Positions 1-9,086 of a stretch of 64,000 nucleotides of DNA are shown here, one piece after another. The notes beneath the pieces were generated by a model. The model was not told the origin of the DNA, did no database searches, and saw only the letters and a list, made by a program, of their open reading frames with translations. Position numbers and translations under genes: made by a program. The DNA is from Rhizobiales bacterium Y(2018) (GTDB taxonomy: Bacteria; Pseudomonadota; Alphaproteobacteria; Rhizobiales; Aestuariivirgaceae): NCBI GenBank assembly GCA_005502925.1, contig SCPD01000007.1:62001-126000 (forward strand). Reading direction: 5' to 3'. Each line of letters starts with the position of its first letter. Within the stretch, counting starts at the first letter, position 1.

Positions 1-1
1 G

Positions 2-1123
2 CCGCTGGTGCGGCGCATCACCGAACATGCCTACAAGGCCGGCGCGACCTTGGTCACGACCTTCTATGGCGATGATGAAGCGACGCTCGCCCGTTTCGCC
101 CATGCGGACGACAAGAGCTTCGACACCGCCCCCGCCTGGCTCTTCGACGGCTTCGCCAACGCCTTCAAGGCAGGCGCGGCACGGCTCGCCATCATCGGTG
201 AGGACCCGTCTCTGCTCGCCGGGCAAGATCCCGACAAGGTCACGCGCGCCAACCGCGCCCGCTCCAAGGCCTATCGCCCCGCCCTCGAGCTCATCGCCGG
301 CCATGCCATCAACTGGTGCGTCGCCGCCGCGGCGACGCCGGCCTGGGCGCGTTCGGTATTTCCCGGCAAGGCACCCGCCGATGCTCTCGATGCTCTGTGG
401 CGCGCCATCTACACCTGCAGCCGCGCCGACACGCCCGATCCGGTCGCGGCCTGGGTCGAGCATTCGCGCAAGCTGCGCCAGCGCACCGACTTCCTCAATG
501 GCAAGCGTTATCAGGCGCTCAAATACAAAGGCCCCGGCACCGACCTGACGCTCGGCCTCGTCGACGGCCATGTCTGGAAAGGCGGCGCCTCGACAGCCAA
601 GAACGGCGTCACCTGCAATCCGAATATCCCAACCGAGGAAGTCTTCACCATGCCGCATAAGGACAGGGTCGACGGCATCCTGTCCTCGACCAAGCCGCTG
701 TCCTATCAGGGCACCTTCATAGAAGGCATCAAGGTGCGCTTCGAGGCTGGCCGCATCGTCGAATCCCATGCCGACAAGGGCGCCGACATCTTCGCCACCA
801 TGATCGCGACCGACGAAGGTGCGGCCCGTCTCGGTGAAGTGGCGCTGGTGCCGCATTCATCGCCGATCTCGGCGAGCGGCATCGTCTTCAACAACACGCT
901 CTTCGACGAGAACGCCGCCTGCCACATCGCTGTCGGCCAGTCCTATAGCGACACGCTCGCCAATGGCGGCAGCCTGAGCAAGGATGCGCTGGCCGCCGCC
1001 GGCGCCAATGCGAGCCTCATTCATGTCGACTGGATGATCGGCTCCGGCGTGCTCGACATCGACGGCGTCCTGGCCGATGGCCGCATCGAGCCTCTGATGC
1101 GCAAGGGCGAGTGGGCAGCCTGA
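2..1123 (+). CDS. Aminopeptidase, peptidase family M29 (5' end outside window)
   Basis: This looks like the C-terminal ~90% of a thermophilic-type metallo-aminopeptidase (M29, AmpS/aminopeptidase T), which removes N-terminal residues from peptides in the cytosol using a dinuclear metal site. The frame is open from base 2 to the stop at 1121-1123. The GTG at base 8 is not a credible start, because the family is about 410 residues long and the N-terminal part is missing. Family hallmarks in the C-terminal half include a Glu in the stretch GEVALVPHSSPIS and the His and Asp of LIHVDWMIG near the end, which match known M29 metal ligands. The gene converges on the aap operon and has no visible operon partner in the window. 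The family call is confident; the substrate is unknown. Confidence 0.88.
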   Translation, partial: PLVRRITEHAYKAGATLVTTFYGDDEATLARFAHADDKSFDTAPAWLFDGFANAFKAGAARLAIIGEDPSLLAGQDPDKVTRANRARSKAYRPALELIAGHAINWCVAAAATPAWARSVFPGKAPADALDALWRAIYTCSRADTPDPVAAWVEHSRKLRQRTDFLNGKRYQALKYKGPGTDLTLGLVDGHVWKGGASTAKNGVTCNPNIPTEEVFTMPHKDRVDGILSSTKPLSYQGTFIEGIKVRFEAGRIVESHADKGADIFATMIATDEGAARLGEVALVPHSSPISASGIVFNNTLFDENAACHIAVGQSYSDTLANGGSLSKDALAAAGANASLIHVDWMIGSGVLDIDGVLADGRIEPLMRKGEWAA

Positions 1124-1150
1124 GCAAGGCCCTCATTACCGCGATCCGCT

Positions 1151-1256
1151 GATATTCCCCTGTAGAAATGCAGGGGACTCTGCAGCGGATTATCAGGGGA
1201 TTAGCAGGGATCTACAGGGATTTTCGAATTCCCCTGTTTTTCTATCAGGGCGGGAT
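1151..1256. repeat. CAGGGATT-type short repeat cluster
   Basis: This intergenic stretch contains many degenerate copies of an 8-9 base word of the CAGGG(G)ATT type, in both orientations: aggggact, caggggatt, cagggatct, cagggattt, and inverted tcccctgt. The flanks 'gcgatccgctgatattcccctg' and 'ctgcagcggattatcagggg' also form an imperfect inverted repeat. Similar CAGGGAAT/ATTCCCTG-rich scraps occur in rhizobial genomes as non-coding repeats, but that assignment is from memory. There is no convincing coding frame. The rest of the gap between the aminopeptidase and aapP holds only the hairpin at 1313-1333. Confidence 0.45.
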
Positions 1257-1312
1257 GCGGCTGAGATAGCATCGTTGGGCCCAATTGCGCCAGCCGCGCA
1301 CACGATATAACT

Positions 1313-1333
1313 CCCTGCCCCACTGGGGCAGGG
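1313..1333 (+). terminator. Rho-independent-type hairpin after the aminopeptidase
   Basis: A perfect 9-bp stem (ccctgcccc/ggggcaggg) with a 3-base loop is followed on the plus strand by attttgattt. It lies 190 bases past the aminopeptidase stop and 23 bases past the aapP stop on the opposite strand. The T-rich side serves plus-strand transcripts. In the minus direction the stem would form but has no T-tract. Confidence 0.55.
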
Positions 1334-1355
1334 ATTTTGATTTCGGCCCAGCTTT

Positions 1356-2132
1356 TTAGTGCAGGATCTGGCTGAGGAAGAGCTTGGTGCGCTCGCTCTT
1401 CGGGTTGTTGAAGAACTCGACCGGCGAGTTCTGCTCGATGATCTGGCCCTGATCCATGAAGATGACCCGGTTGGCGACCTGGCGGGCAAAGCCCATCTCA
1501 TGGGTGACGCAGAGCATCGTCATGCCCGATTGCGCCAGATCGACCATCACTTCCAGCACTTCCTTGATCATTTCCGGATCGAGCGCCGAGGTCGGTTCGT
1601 CGAACAGCATGATCTTGGGGTTCATGCAGAGCGAGCGGGCGATCGCCACGCGCTGCTGCTGGCCACCGGACAGCTGGCCCGGATATTTCTTCGCCTGCTC
1701 GGGAATCTTCACGCGGGTGAGATATTTCATCGCCGCGGCTTCGGCGTCGGCCTTGGACATCTTGCGCACCCAGATCGGCGCCAGCGTGCAGTTCTCGAGC
1801 ACGGTCAGATGCGGGAAGAGATTGAAGTGCTGGAACACCATACCGACCTCGCGGCGCACCTCGTCGATGCGCTTCAGGTCGTTGGTGAGCTCATTGCCGT
1901 CGACGATGATCTGGCCCGACTGATGCTCTTCCAGACGGTTGATGCAGCGGATGAGGGTCGATTTGCCGGAGCCCGACGGGCCGCAGATGACGATGCGTTC
2001 GCCGCGATCGACGGAGAGATTGATGTCGCGCAGCACATGGAACTCGCCATACCATTTGTTGACGCCGAGGAGCTGAATAGCCACCTCGCCGGCTTCGTTC
2101 TTTTCCACTTTTTGTGCGGATGCCTGAGCCAT
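1356..2132 (-). CDS. aapP: General L-amino-acid ABC transporter ATPase AapP
   Basis: This is the cytosolic ATPase of the Aap system, which powers uptake of a broad range of L-amino acids and can influence their efflux. From the ATG at 2132 it is 258 residues. It has Walker [10 protein letters not shown] (about 51-59), the ABC signature LSGGQQQR, Walker [10 protein letters not shown] with the D-loop SALD, and a switch His in CVTHEMGF. The start overlaps the aapM stop as TGATG, and an aagagg ribosome site lies upstream, so the TTG codon immediately before it is less likely. It is the last gene of a minus-strand aapJQMP operon. The length is normal for polar amino-acid importer ATPases. Confidence 0.96.
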   Translation of the reverse strand: MAQASAQKVEKNEAGEVAIQLLGVNKWYGEFHVLRDINLSVDRGERIVICGPSGSGKSTLIRCINRLEEHQSGQIIVDGNELTNDLKRIDEVRREVGMVFQHFNLFPHLTVLENCTLAPIWVRKMSKADAEAAAMKYLTRVKIPEQAKKYPGQLSGGQQQRVAIARSLCMNPKIMLFDEPTSALDPEMIKEVLEVMVDLAQSGMTMLCVTHEMGFARQVANRVIFMDQGQIIEQNSPVEFFNNPKSERTKLFLSQILH

Positions 2133-3646
2133 CAAATCCCTCTTCTTTTATGGCCGGTCGCGAGCCGGCGTTCCATGAATAGCGAATAGCGCGACATGGC
2201 GAAACAGAAAACCCAGAACATCAGGGCAGCGACAAAGTAACCTGTGGTTCCGGTTTGCGGCGACACCCATTTGGGGTCGCTGAAGCTGGCATTGATGATG
2301 CCCAGAAGGTCGAAAAGACCGATGATGAGCACCAGGGTCGTGTCCTTGAACAGGCTGATGAAGGCGTTGACGATGCCCGGAATGACGATCTTGAGGGCCT
2401 GCGGCAGGACGATCAGGTTCATCATCCGCCAGTAGGACAGCCCCAGCGCCTGGGCGGCCTCATATTGCCCCCTGGGAATGGCCTGCAGGCCGCCGCGCAC
2501 CGTCTCCGCCATATAAGCGGCCGAGAACAGCGCCGTACCGACGAGCGCCCGCAGCAGTTTGTCGAAATTGACGCCTTCCGGCATGAACAGCGGCAGCATG
2601 ATGCTGGCCATGAACAGCACGGTGATCAGCGGCACGCCGCGCCAGACCTCGATGAAGACGATCGAGAACAACCGCACCACCACCATCTTCGACCGCCGCC
2701 CCAAAGCGAGCAGGATGCCCAAGGGAAGTGCTGCGACAATGCCGGTGACGGCGACCACCAGCGTCACCAGGAGCCCGCCCCATTGCTGCGTTTCGACCTG
2801 AACCAGGCCGAAATCGGCGGTGACCAGGACGAGCACGGCGATGATCGCTGACACAGCCCCGACCCACCCGAGCAGCGCCGAGCGTGCGGCTATGTCCCTG
2901 GTCGAAGCCCGATGCCCGATCGAGAAGAAGGCGGCGGCTGTCAGAAGGACGAGGCTGGCCAAGGTGGCGATCGAGATGTAACCGCCAAAGGCGGCGATCT
3001 CGGGCATCGACACGAAGATGGACACGAGCCAGATCGCCACGGCTATGCCGGCCAGGACGAGCGCCGGCTTGTTCCGCCGTATGCCGTCCTCGATGCCAAA
3101 GGCCGCGAGCGGAACGACGAGTGAGGAGAACAGCAAAACCCCGGTGACGAAGTAGATTGTCGAGCTCGACAGATTGAGATTGCCGCCGGTCAAGAGCACG
3201 AAGGTCATCAATGGGTAGACGACCAGCAGGAACAGCGCGTTCCACTTCTTGTAAGGCAGCGATGGCATGGCCATCGTGGCGAGCGCCACGGCGCCGACGA
3301 TGAAACAGATATTCACCCGCCAGCGCTGGTCGAAGGGATAGAAGCCATAGACGAACTGATGGAATTTCGCCCAGACATAGGGCCAGCAGGCGCCCGAGTC
3401 CGGCACGGCGACACACGCCTCGCGATCCTCGCCAGTAAAGACACCACGGATCAGGGCCCAGTCGATGACGCCCCAGGCGATCCAGATCACGAAGCTGGCG
3501 CCCAGAATGGTGAGCACCGAATTCATCGGACTGGAAAACAGATTGGTCAGCATCCAGCCGACGGGACCGGTGGTGTTGGGAGGCGCCGGAAGCCGCGGTG
3601 CATCCTCGGTGCGGACCCAGCCCTGTGGTGATGGAACGTCGGTCAT
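2132..3646 (-). CDS. aapM: Amino-acid ABC transporter permease AapM, with an internal membrane insertion
   Basis: This is an inner-membrane permease of the Aap amino-acid importer, pairing with AapQ. The C-terminal ~220 residues are a normal HisM/AapM transport domain: [12 protein letters not shown] entry, the [13 protein letters not shown] region, and the EAA-type loop [21 protein letters not shown] that contacts AapP. The N-terminal 155 residues also match AapM ([11 protein letters not shown]). Between about residues 157 and 277 there is extra sequence with about four further hydrophobic segments (roughly 163-186, 194-213, 222-244, 257-277), giving 504 residues against about 380-390 for typical AapM. 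The insert is rich in ordinary codons and has no frameshift. It starts 3 bases after the aapQ stop. Confidence 0.94.
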   Translation of the reverse strand: MTDVPSPQGWVRTEDAPRLPAPPNTTGPVGWMLTNLFSSPMNSVLTILGASFVIWIAWGVIDWALIRGVFTGEDREACVAVPDSGACWPYVWAKFHQFVYGFYPFDQRWRVNICFIVGAVALATMAMPSLPYKKWNALFLLVVYPLMTFVLLTGGNLNLSSSTIYFVTGVLLFSSLVVPLAAFGIEDGIRRNKPALVLAGIAVAIWLVSIFVSMPEIAAFGGYISIATLASLVLLTAAAFFSIGHRASTRDIAARSALLGWVGAVSAIIAVLVLVTADFGLVQVETQQWGGLLVTLVVAVTGIVAALPLGILLALGRRSKMVVVRLFSIVFIEVWRGVPLITVLFMASIMLPLFMPEGVNFDKLLRALVGTALFSAAYMAETVRGGLQAIPRGQYEAAQALGLSYWRMMNLIVLPQALKIVIPGIVNAFISLFKDTTLVLIIGLFDLLGIINASFSDPKWVSPQTGTTGYFVAALMFWVFCFAMSRYSLFMERRLATGHKRRGI

Positions 3647-3649
3647 GGC

Positions 3650-4834
3650 CTACCTCTCCACCAGGCGCACGCGCGCATTGTACCAGTTCATGAAAGCCGA
3701 GGTCACAAGGCTGAGCGAGAGATAGATGAACATCCAGATGAGAACGACCTCGACCGCCCGGCCCGACTGATTGTTGACGACGCCGCCCATGGCGACGAGA
3801 TCGGGATAGGCGATGGCGACGGCGAGCGAGGAATTCTTGGTCAGGTTCAGATACTGGCTGGTCAAGGGCGGGATGATCACCCGCAGCGCCTGTGGGATCA
3901 CCACCAGCCTGAGGGTCGGTTGCGATCTGAGGCCCAGAGAATGCGCCGCTTCCGTCTGGCCATGGCTCACCGCCATGATGCCCGCACGCACGATCTCCGC
4001 AATGAAAGATGCGGTGTAGATCGATAGCGCCAGAACGAGGGCGATGAGCTCCGGCAGGATGGTGAAGCCGCCGACGAAATTGAAGCCCTTGAACACGGGG
4101 TATTCGAAGGTCACCGGCCCGCCGAGCATCAGGAAGGTGAGAAGCGGCAGGCCGATGATCAAACCGAGTCCTGCCCAGAAACTGTGGAACTGCTCTCCGG
4201 TGAGCTCCTGACGGCGCTTAGCCCAGTGCCCGACGACGAAAGCACCGACAACTCCTACGATAAAGGCGATGCCGATATAGCCGCTCCCCTCGCCCCAGAT
4301 GAATTTCAGTGTCACCAGGCCGCGATTGCTGAGGAAGGCGAGGTCAAAGAAGTTGACACTCTCTTTGGGTCCCGGCAGCGGCTTGAGGACGGCCGCATAC
4401 CAGAAGAAGATCTGCAGCAGCAGCGGGATATTGCGGATGAGCTCGACATAGCCGGTGGCGATCTTGGCGATGACCCAGTTCGACGACAGCCGCATGATGC
4501 CGATGATGAAGCCGATTATGGTGGCGAGGAAGATGCCGACGCCGGCGACGATCAGCGTATTGAGGAAGCCGACCAGAATGGCGCGAAAATAAGTCGAGTC
4601 GCGCGTGTACTCGATCGGCCTCTGAATGATGTCGAAGCCGGCCGTAGTCCATAGGAAGCCGAATGAAACGCTCTTGTTCAGCTTGGCCAGGTTGGCGCTG
4701 GTATTGTGATAGATCTCATAGCCGAGCCAGATCACCAGCAACGCGAAGATGATCTGCGCGGCAAGCGAGCGCACCTTCGGATCGTTGAATAGTGAGACGC
4801 GTTGCGGACGCGCCTCATCGATGACTGCGGTCAT
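3650..4834 (-). CDS. aapQ: Amino-acid ABC transporter permease AapQ
   Basis: This is the second membrane permease of the Aap general amino-acid importer, 394 residues and close to the usual AapQ length. An N-terminal membrane segment (about 27-46) is followed by a periplasmic stretch typical of AapQ (SVSFGFLWTTAGFDIIQRPIEY). The conserved permease domain contains GYVELIRNIPLLLQIFFWY and a C-terminal EAA loop, GIMAVSHGQTEAAHSLGL. It lies between aapJ and aapM on the minus strand. A strong terminator-like hairpin just upstream should reduce its transcription relative to aapJ. Confidence 0.95.
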   Translation of the reverse strand: MTAVIDEARPQRVSLFNDPKVRSLAAQIIFALLVIWLGYEIYHNTSANLAKLNKSVSFGFLWTTAGFDIIQRPIEYTRDSTYFRAILVGFLNTLIVAGVGIFLATIIGFIIGIMRLSSNWVIAKIATGYVELIRNIPLLLQIFFWYAAVLKPLPGPKESVNFFDLAFLSNRGLVTLKFIWGEGSGYIGIAFIVGVVGAFVVGHWAKRRQELTGEQFHSFWAGLGLIIGLPLLTFLMLGGPVTFEYPVFKGFNFVGGFTILPELIALVLALSIYTASFIAEIVRAGIMAVSHGQTEAAHSLGLRSQPTLRLVVIPQALRVIIPPLTSQYLNLTKNSSLAVAIAYPDLVAMGGVVNNQSGRAVEVVLIWMFIYLSLSLVTSAFMNWYNARVRLVER

Positions 4835-4892
4835 CTCTCACCCCTTCCACCCTATCGCAACCGTCACGTTCGAACGTGATCTCGTTGTGCAG

Positions 4893-4926
4893 AAAAAACA
4901 GGAAGCCCGGATTTCTCCGGGCTTCC
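4893..4926 (-). terminator. Intercistronic terminator/attenuator between aapJ and aapQ
   Basis: On the minus strand, an 11-bp perfect stem (ggaagcccgga/tccgggcttcc) with a 4-base loop is followed by tgttttttct, a canonical intrinsic terminator. It starts 9 bases after the aapJ stop and precedes aapQ. Partial termination here would yield excess binding protein over membrane subunits, as is common for periplasmic-binding-protein operons. Confidence 0.85.
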
Positions 4927-4934
4927 CAAATCGA

Positions 4935-5954
4935 TCAGCGGATCGGCGGCGCGTATTGCAGGCCGCCTTTGCTCCACAGCGCGTTTTTGCCGCGAGCAAT
5001 CTTGAGCTTGGTGCCTTCGCCCAGATTACGCTCGAAGATCTCGCCGTAGTTGCCCACATGCTTGATGATCTGCGCGGCCCAGTCATTGCTGAGAGCGATG
5101 CCGACGCCGAAGTCACCTTCCTTGCCCACGAAGCGCATGACTTCGGGATTCGTCGAGGTCTTCATCTCATCGACATTCTTCTGCGTGATGCCGAGATCCT
5201 CGGCATTGACCAGCGCGTAGTATGTCCACTTCACCACGTTGAACCAGGCATCGTCACCCTGGCGCACAACCGGACCCAGCGGTTCCTTGGAGATGATCTC
5301 CGGCAGAATCACATGATCGTCCGGCGCCGCGAGCTTGAGGCGCTCGGCATAGAGGCCGGACTGGTCGGTCGTGTAGACGTCGCAGCGGCCGTCCTGATAG
5401 GCCTTCAGCACTTCCTCGTTCTTCTCGAAGGCCACGACCTGATAGGTCATGTTGTTGGCCTTGAAATAGTCGGCGAGGTTGAGCTCGGTAGTGGTGCCGG
5501 TCTGGGTGCAGACCGACGCGCCGTTCAGGTTAAGCGCGCTGTTCACGCCCAGCGACTTCTTCACCATGAAGCCCTGGCCGTCATAATAGGTGACGCCCGC
5601 GAATTTCAGGCCGAGCGAGGTGTCGCGGCTCATCGACCATGTCGTGTTGCGCGACAACAGGTCGATTTCACCTGATTGGAGCGCAGTGAAACGTTCCTTG
5701 GCGGAAAGCGGTGTGAACTTCACCTTGGTCGGATCGTTGAAGATCGCCGCGGCGACAGCCCGGCAAAAATCGACGTCGAAGCCGGTCCAGTTGTTCTGGT
5801 CGTCCGGGAAGCCGAAGCCGATGAGGCTCGGATTGCTGCCGCATTGGATGAAGCCCTTGGCTTTCACGTCGTCGAGCGTTCCGGCGGAAGCCGCCGAGAC
5901 CGCAGCGACGCTGAGGCCGAGTCCCAATGCCACTGTCAAAAGCTTGCTTGTCAT
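4935..5954 (-). CDS. aapJ: General L-amino-acid ABC transporter periplasmic binding protein AapJ
   Basis: This periplasmic binding protein captures L-amino acids for AapQMP. It is 339 residues from the ATG at 5954, chosen because a GAAGGA ribosome site lies just upstream; an in-frame codon seven residues earlier lacks this support. A signal peptide covers about residues 1-24 (cleavage after ASA), followed by TLDDVKAKGFIQCG, typical of AapJ. Family blocks include DVDFCRAVAAAIF, the SGEIDLLSRNTTWSMSRD segment and the DQSGLYAERLKL region. It is the first gene of the operon and is followed directly by a terminator hairpin. The 180 bases upstream carry no gene and should contain the promoter, which I could not define. 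Confidence 0.95.
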   Translation of the reverse strand: MTSKLLTVALGLGLSVAAVSAASAGTLDDVKAKGFIQCGSNPSLIGFGFPDDQNNWTGFDVDFCRAVAAAIFNDPTKVKFTPLSAKERFTALQSGEIDLLSRNTTWSMSRDTSLGLKFAGVTYYDGQGFMVKKSLGVNSALNLNGASVCTQTGTTTELNLADYFKANNMTYQVVAFEKNEEVLKAYQDGRCDVYTTDQSGLYAERLKLAAPDDHVILPEIISKEPLGPVVRQGDDAWFNVVKWTYYALVNAEDLGITQKNVDEMKTSTNPEVMRFVGKEGDFGVGIALSNDWAAQIIKHVGNYGEIFERNLGEGTKLKIARGKNALWSKGGLQYAPPIR

Positions 5955-6138
5955 TGCTGATCCTTCTCTGAACATGCTGCCGCCCTGAATTTTCGTATCT
6001 CTGTGAGGAAATCGCTACGCCCTTATCGGGTCATTGTATATTCTGGAGCGGTCCGCCTGTCCGATTTTGTTACTCCCTCGAGAACGAGGCCTGGACCCGG
6101 TTCCCTTAAAATCAGAGAAGCCGAGAAATGCGGCTGGG

Positions 6139-6888
6139 TCAAGCGCCTAGGCGCTCATCAAGAAGTATGAGAAGTGAACGGGGATCGGCGACGGTATACG
6201 CCGCCGGCTTGGGCGGCCGCCGGATCATCACCACCTGCACCCCCTTTATGCGCGCCGCCGTCAGCTTGGCGCGCGTCTCCTTCCCCCCGGAATTCTTGGT
6301 CACCAGATGGGTGACACCATGATCGCCCAATAGCTGCAGTTCTGCGTCAAGGTCAAAAGGCGGCCGGGCCAGAAGCACTTGCCAGCCGGTACCAGGGGTA
6401 TTTCCCAAAGGTTCGATCATCCGCGCCACGCCCGAAATATCGGGCCGGGCCAGAAAAGGCATGACCTCCTTGCGCCCGATGGTGAGCAGCACCCGGGCGC
6501 CCTCGGGCAAGGCCTGCAGCGCAGCATCATTATCGGGAACCTCGGTCCAGCGCGCGCCGGGCTCCGGCACCCAGGCCGGGCGCTCGAGCCGGATAAGCGG
6601 CAAGCGGCAGCGCCGCGCCGCCTCCGTTGCGTGATGCGATATGACACCGGCAAAGGGATGGGTGGCATCGACGAGTGCCCGGAAGCCTCCCTCCTCGAGG
6701 CAGCGGGCGAGCCCTTCCGGTCCGCCGAAGCCGCCCTGCCGGGTCTCGCCGCGAATCGCCGCCGGAGCACGGGTAATGCCGGCCAGCGAGGTCACCGGCG
6801 CATAGCCCGCGTCGCAGAGCAGGCCCGCCAGATCGCGCGCTTCCGCCGTTCCGCCCAGAATCAAGATCCTGCCTTTCGCTTCAGCCAT
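6139..6888 (-). CDS. cobK: Precorrin-6A reductase CobK
   Basis: CobK reduces precorrin-6A to dihydro-precorrin-6 with NADPH in aerobic (late cobalt insertion) cobalamin synthesis. The protein is 249 residues, the usual size. It opens with a nucleotide-binding stretch ILILGGTAEARDLA (about 8-21) and contains the family blocks DATHPFAGVISHHATEA, LLTIGRKEV and LVTKNSGGKETRAKL. It is divergent from cobA with only 42 bases between the two starts, so the two probably share a control region. Other ring-methylation genes (cobI, J, L, M) are not in the window. Confidence 0.93.
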   Translation of the reverse strand: MAEAKGRILILGGTAEARDLAGLLCDAGYAPVTSLAGITRAPAAIRGETRQGGFGGPEGLARCLEEGGFRALVDATHPFAGVISHHATEAARRCRLPLIRLERPAWVPEPGARWTEVPDNDAALQALPEGARVLLTIGRKEVMPFLARPDISGVARMIEPLGNTPGTGWQVLLARPPFDLDAELQLLGDHGVTHLVTKNSGGKETRAKLTAARIKGVQVVMIRRPPKPAAYTVADPRSLLILLDERLGA

Positions 6889-6930
6889 AAGCCGATTGTA
6901 TTATCCGGGAATTCGGGCCAACAACATCCA

Positions 6931-7785
6931 ATGGACAAACAATCGAACAGCTCGGCCGACGGCGCCGCCCTTTCGGGTTTCGCGCGCCTCGATGCGGAGC
7001 CCTTTCCGGCCTTCGAACCGGGCTGGGTCTGGTTGGTCGGCGCCGGCCCCGGCGCCCCGGGCCTCATGTCACTTCTGTGTTATCACGCCCTGCAATCGAG
7101 CGATGTCGTCGTCTATGACGCGCTCGTCAATCCCGGCATCCTGAAATGGGTCCGGCCCGGAACCCAACTCGAATATGCCGGCAAACGCGGCGGCAAGCCG
7201 TCGGCCCAGCAGCGCGACATCTCCCTGCGTCTGATCGAGCTGGCCGAGGCCGGCAAGCGGGTCCTGCGCCTGAAAGGCGGCGATCCCTTTATGTTCGGCC
7301 GAGGCGGCGAGGAATGCCAGCATCTGGTCAAAGCAGGCGTCCCCTTCCGCATCGTACCGGGCATCACGGCGGGCATTGGCGGGCTGGCCTATGCCGGGCT
7401 TCCCGCCACCCATCGCGACACCAATCACTCGGTGATCTTCCTCACCGGCCATGACGCGTCCGGCAAGATGCCGGCCAATGTGAACTGGCAGGCGGTCGCC
7501 ACCGCGACGCCGGTGATCGTGATGTATATGGCGGTTAAGAACCTGGACGAGATCGCCGCAGCGCTCATCGCCGGCGGCCGCTCGAAAGATGATGCCGTGA
7601 CGGTCATCTCCAATGCGACTCTGCCGCAACAGGCCGTGGCCCACACCAGGCTCGGCGAGGTGCGGGAGTTCCTCGCTTGCACCGAGCTGGCAACTCCTGC
7701 CATCGTCGTCCTAGGCCCCATCGCCGACTGGCGCGCCGTCTTCGACTGGTATCAGGGAGCGCTCCGGGAGAATCCCGTTGGCTGA
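6931..7785 (+). CDS. cobA: Uroporphyrinogen-III C-methyltransferase (SUMT)
   Basis: SUMT uses two S-adenosylmethionines to convert uroporphyrinogen III to precorrin-2, the entry to cobalamin and siroheme. From the ATG at 6931 it is 284 residues. Class III methyltransferase motifs are clear: the VWLVGAGPGAPGLMS glycine-rich loop, VVVYDALV, GKRGGKPSAQQRDI and the RLKGGDPFMFGRGGEE block. The frame stays open well upstream across cobK, but that part is antisense to cobK and not plausible. There is no CysG-like dehydrogenase domain, so this is a stand-alone SUMT. It overlaps cobB by 8 bases. Confidence 0.94.
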   Translation: MDKQSNSSADGAALSGFARLDAEPFPAFEPGWVWLVGAGPGAPGLMSLLCYHALQSSDVVVYDALVNPGILKWVRPGTQLEYAGKRGGKPSAQQRDISLRLIELAEAGKRVLRLKGGDPFMFGRGGEECQHLVKAGVPFRIVPGITAGIGGLAYAGLPATHRDTNHSVIFLTGHDASGKMPANVNWQAVATATPVIVMYMAVKNLDEIAAALIAGGRSKDDAVTVISNATLPQQAVAHTRLGEVREFLACTELATPAIVVLGPIADWRAVFDWYQGALRENPVG

Positions 7786-9061
7786 CGGGATCGTCATTGC
7801 AGCGCCTGCCTCCGGCAGCGGCAAGACGCTGGTGACGCTGGCGCTTCTGCGCGCCCTCACCCGGCAGGGCGTCAAGGTCGCTTCGGCGAAAGTCGGTCCG
7901 GATTATATCGATCCGCGTTTCCATGAGGCGGCGACCGGGCGCGCCTGCTTCAATCTCGACGGCTGGGCGATGAGCCCCGCCCTTGCCGCGAGCCTTGCCG
8001 CCGAGATCGGCTCGGGCGCATCGCTCACCTTGATCGAAGGCGTCATGGGATTGTTCGATGGCCCCGAGACGGGACGCGGCTCGACCGCCGATCTCGCCGA
8101 GGATTTGAAATTGCCCATCGTGCTGGTCGTCGATTGCAGCCACCAGGCCCAGTCGATCGCCGCCCTCGTCCACGGCTTTCGGAGCCTGCGCCCAACGCTC
8201 GCCGTGCCGGCCGTCGTCCTGAACCGCATCGCCAGCCCACGCCATGAAGACATATTGCGCCAGGCGCTCGGTAACATGGAGGTTACCGTCCTGGGCGCGG
8301 TGCCGCGTGACAGTGGCCTGGTTCTGCCCAGCCGGCATCTGGGTCTCGTCCAGGCGAGCGAGCATGAGGATCTGAAGAACTTCCTCGACCGCGCCGCCGA
8401 CGCCGTCGCGCAGCATATCGACATCGACCGGCTGCTGAAGCTGGCATGCCCCATCTCCTCGACGCCGCCGCAGAATGTGTTGCCGCCGCTCGGCCAACAT
8501 ATCGCGATCGCGCGCGATGAGGCTTTTGCCTTCCTCTACCCGCATCTCCTCACCGGCTGGCGCCGCGCCGGAGCGGAACTCTCCTTCTTCTCACCGCTCG
8601 CCGATGAAGCGCCATCGGCCCATGCCGATGCGATCTTCCTGCCGGGGGGATACCCGGAACTGCATGCGGGCCGCCTGGCCAAAGCGGCCACCTTCGTGAC
8701 GGCCCTGAGAAGCGTCGCCGCGAAGGATCGCCTGATCTATGGCGAGTGCGGCGGCTATATGGTTCTGGGCCAGGCGCTCATCGACGCCGAGGGCGTGGAG
8801 CATGCGATGGCGGGTCTTCTGCCGGTCACCACGAGCTTCGCCCGGCGCAAATTGCATCTGGGCTATCGCCGCCTCGCCCATGATGGCGTCTTGCCCTTTC
8901 CCGCGACGCTCAAGGGTCATGAGTTCCATTATTCGAGCATTGCGCGCCAGGACGAAGCGATACCACTCTTCCGCGCCGAAGACGCAGCGGGGCGCGACCT
9001 TGGCCCGATGGGCCAGCGGCGCAACCGGGTGATGGGCTCCTATGCCCATGTGATCGCATGA
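7778..9061 (+). CDS. cobB: Cobyrinic acid a,c-diamide synthase (CobB/CbiA)
   Basis: This ATP- and glutamine-dependent enzyme amidates the a and c carboxylates of hydrogenobyrinic or cobyrinic acid. It is 427 residues. The N-terminal dethiobiotin-synthetase-like ATPase has the P-loop APASGSGKT (about 8-16) and KVGPDYIDPRFH. The C-terminal class I glutamine amidotransferase domain has its Cys in YGECGGYMVLG. The start is an unusual TTG at 7778, overlapping the end of cobA; no in-frame ATG lies near it, and a gggag site sits upstream. The C-terminus (GSYAHVIA) is short. Translational coupling to cobA is likely. Confidence 0.93.
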   Translation: MADGIVIAAPASGSGKTLVTLALLRALTRQGVKVASAKVGPDYIDPRFHEAATGRACFNLDGWAMSPALAASLAAEIGSGASLTLIEGVMGLFDGPETGRGSTADLAEDLKLPIVLVVDCSHQAQSIAALVHGFRSLRPTLAVPAVVLNRIASPRHEDILRQALGNMEVTVLGAVPRDSGLVLPSRHLGLVQASEHEDLKNFLDRAADAVAQHIDIDRLLKLACPISSTPPQNVLPPLGQHIAIARDEAFAFLYPHLLTGWRRAGAELSFFSPLADEAPSAHADAIFLPGGYPELHAGRLAKAATFVTALRSVAAKDRLIYGECGGYMVLGQALIDAEGVEHAMAGLLPVTTSFARRKLHLGYRRLAHDGVLPFPATLKGHEFHYSSIARQDEAIPLFRAEDAAGRDLGPMGQRRNRVMGSYAHVIA

Positions 9062-9086
9062 TAACCAATGACACTCGATGTTCCCC

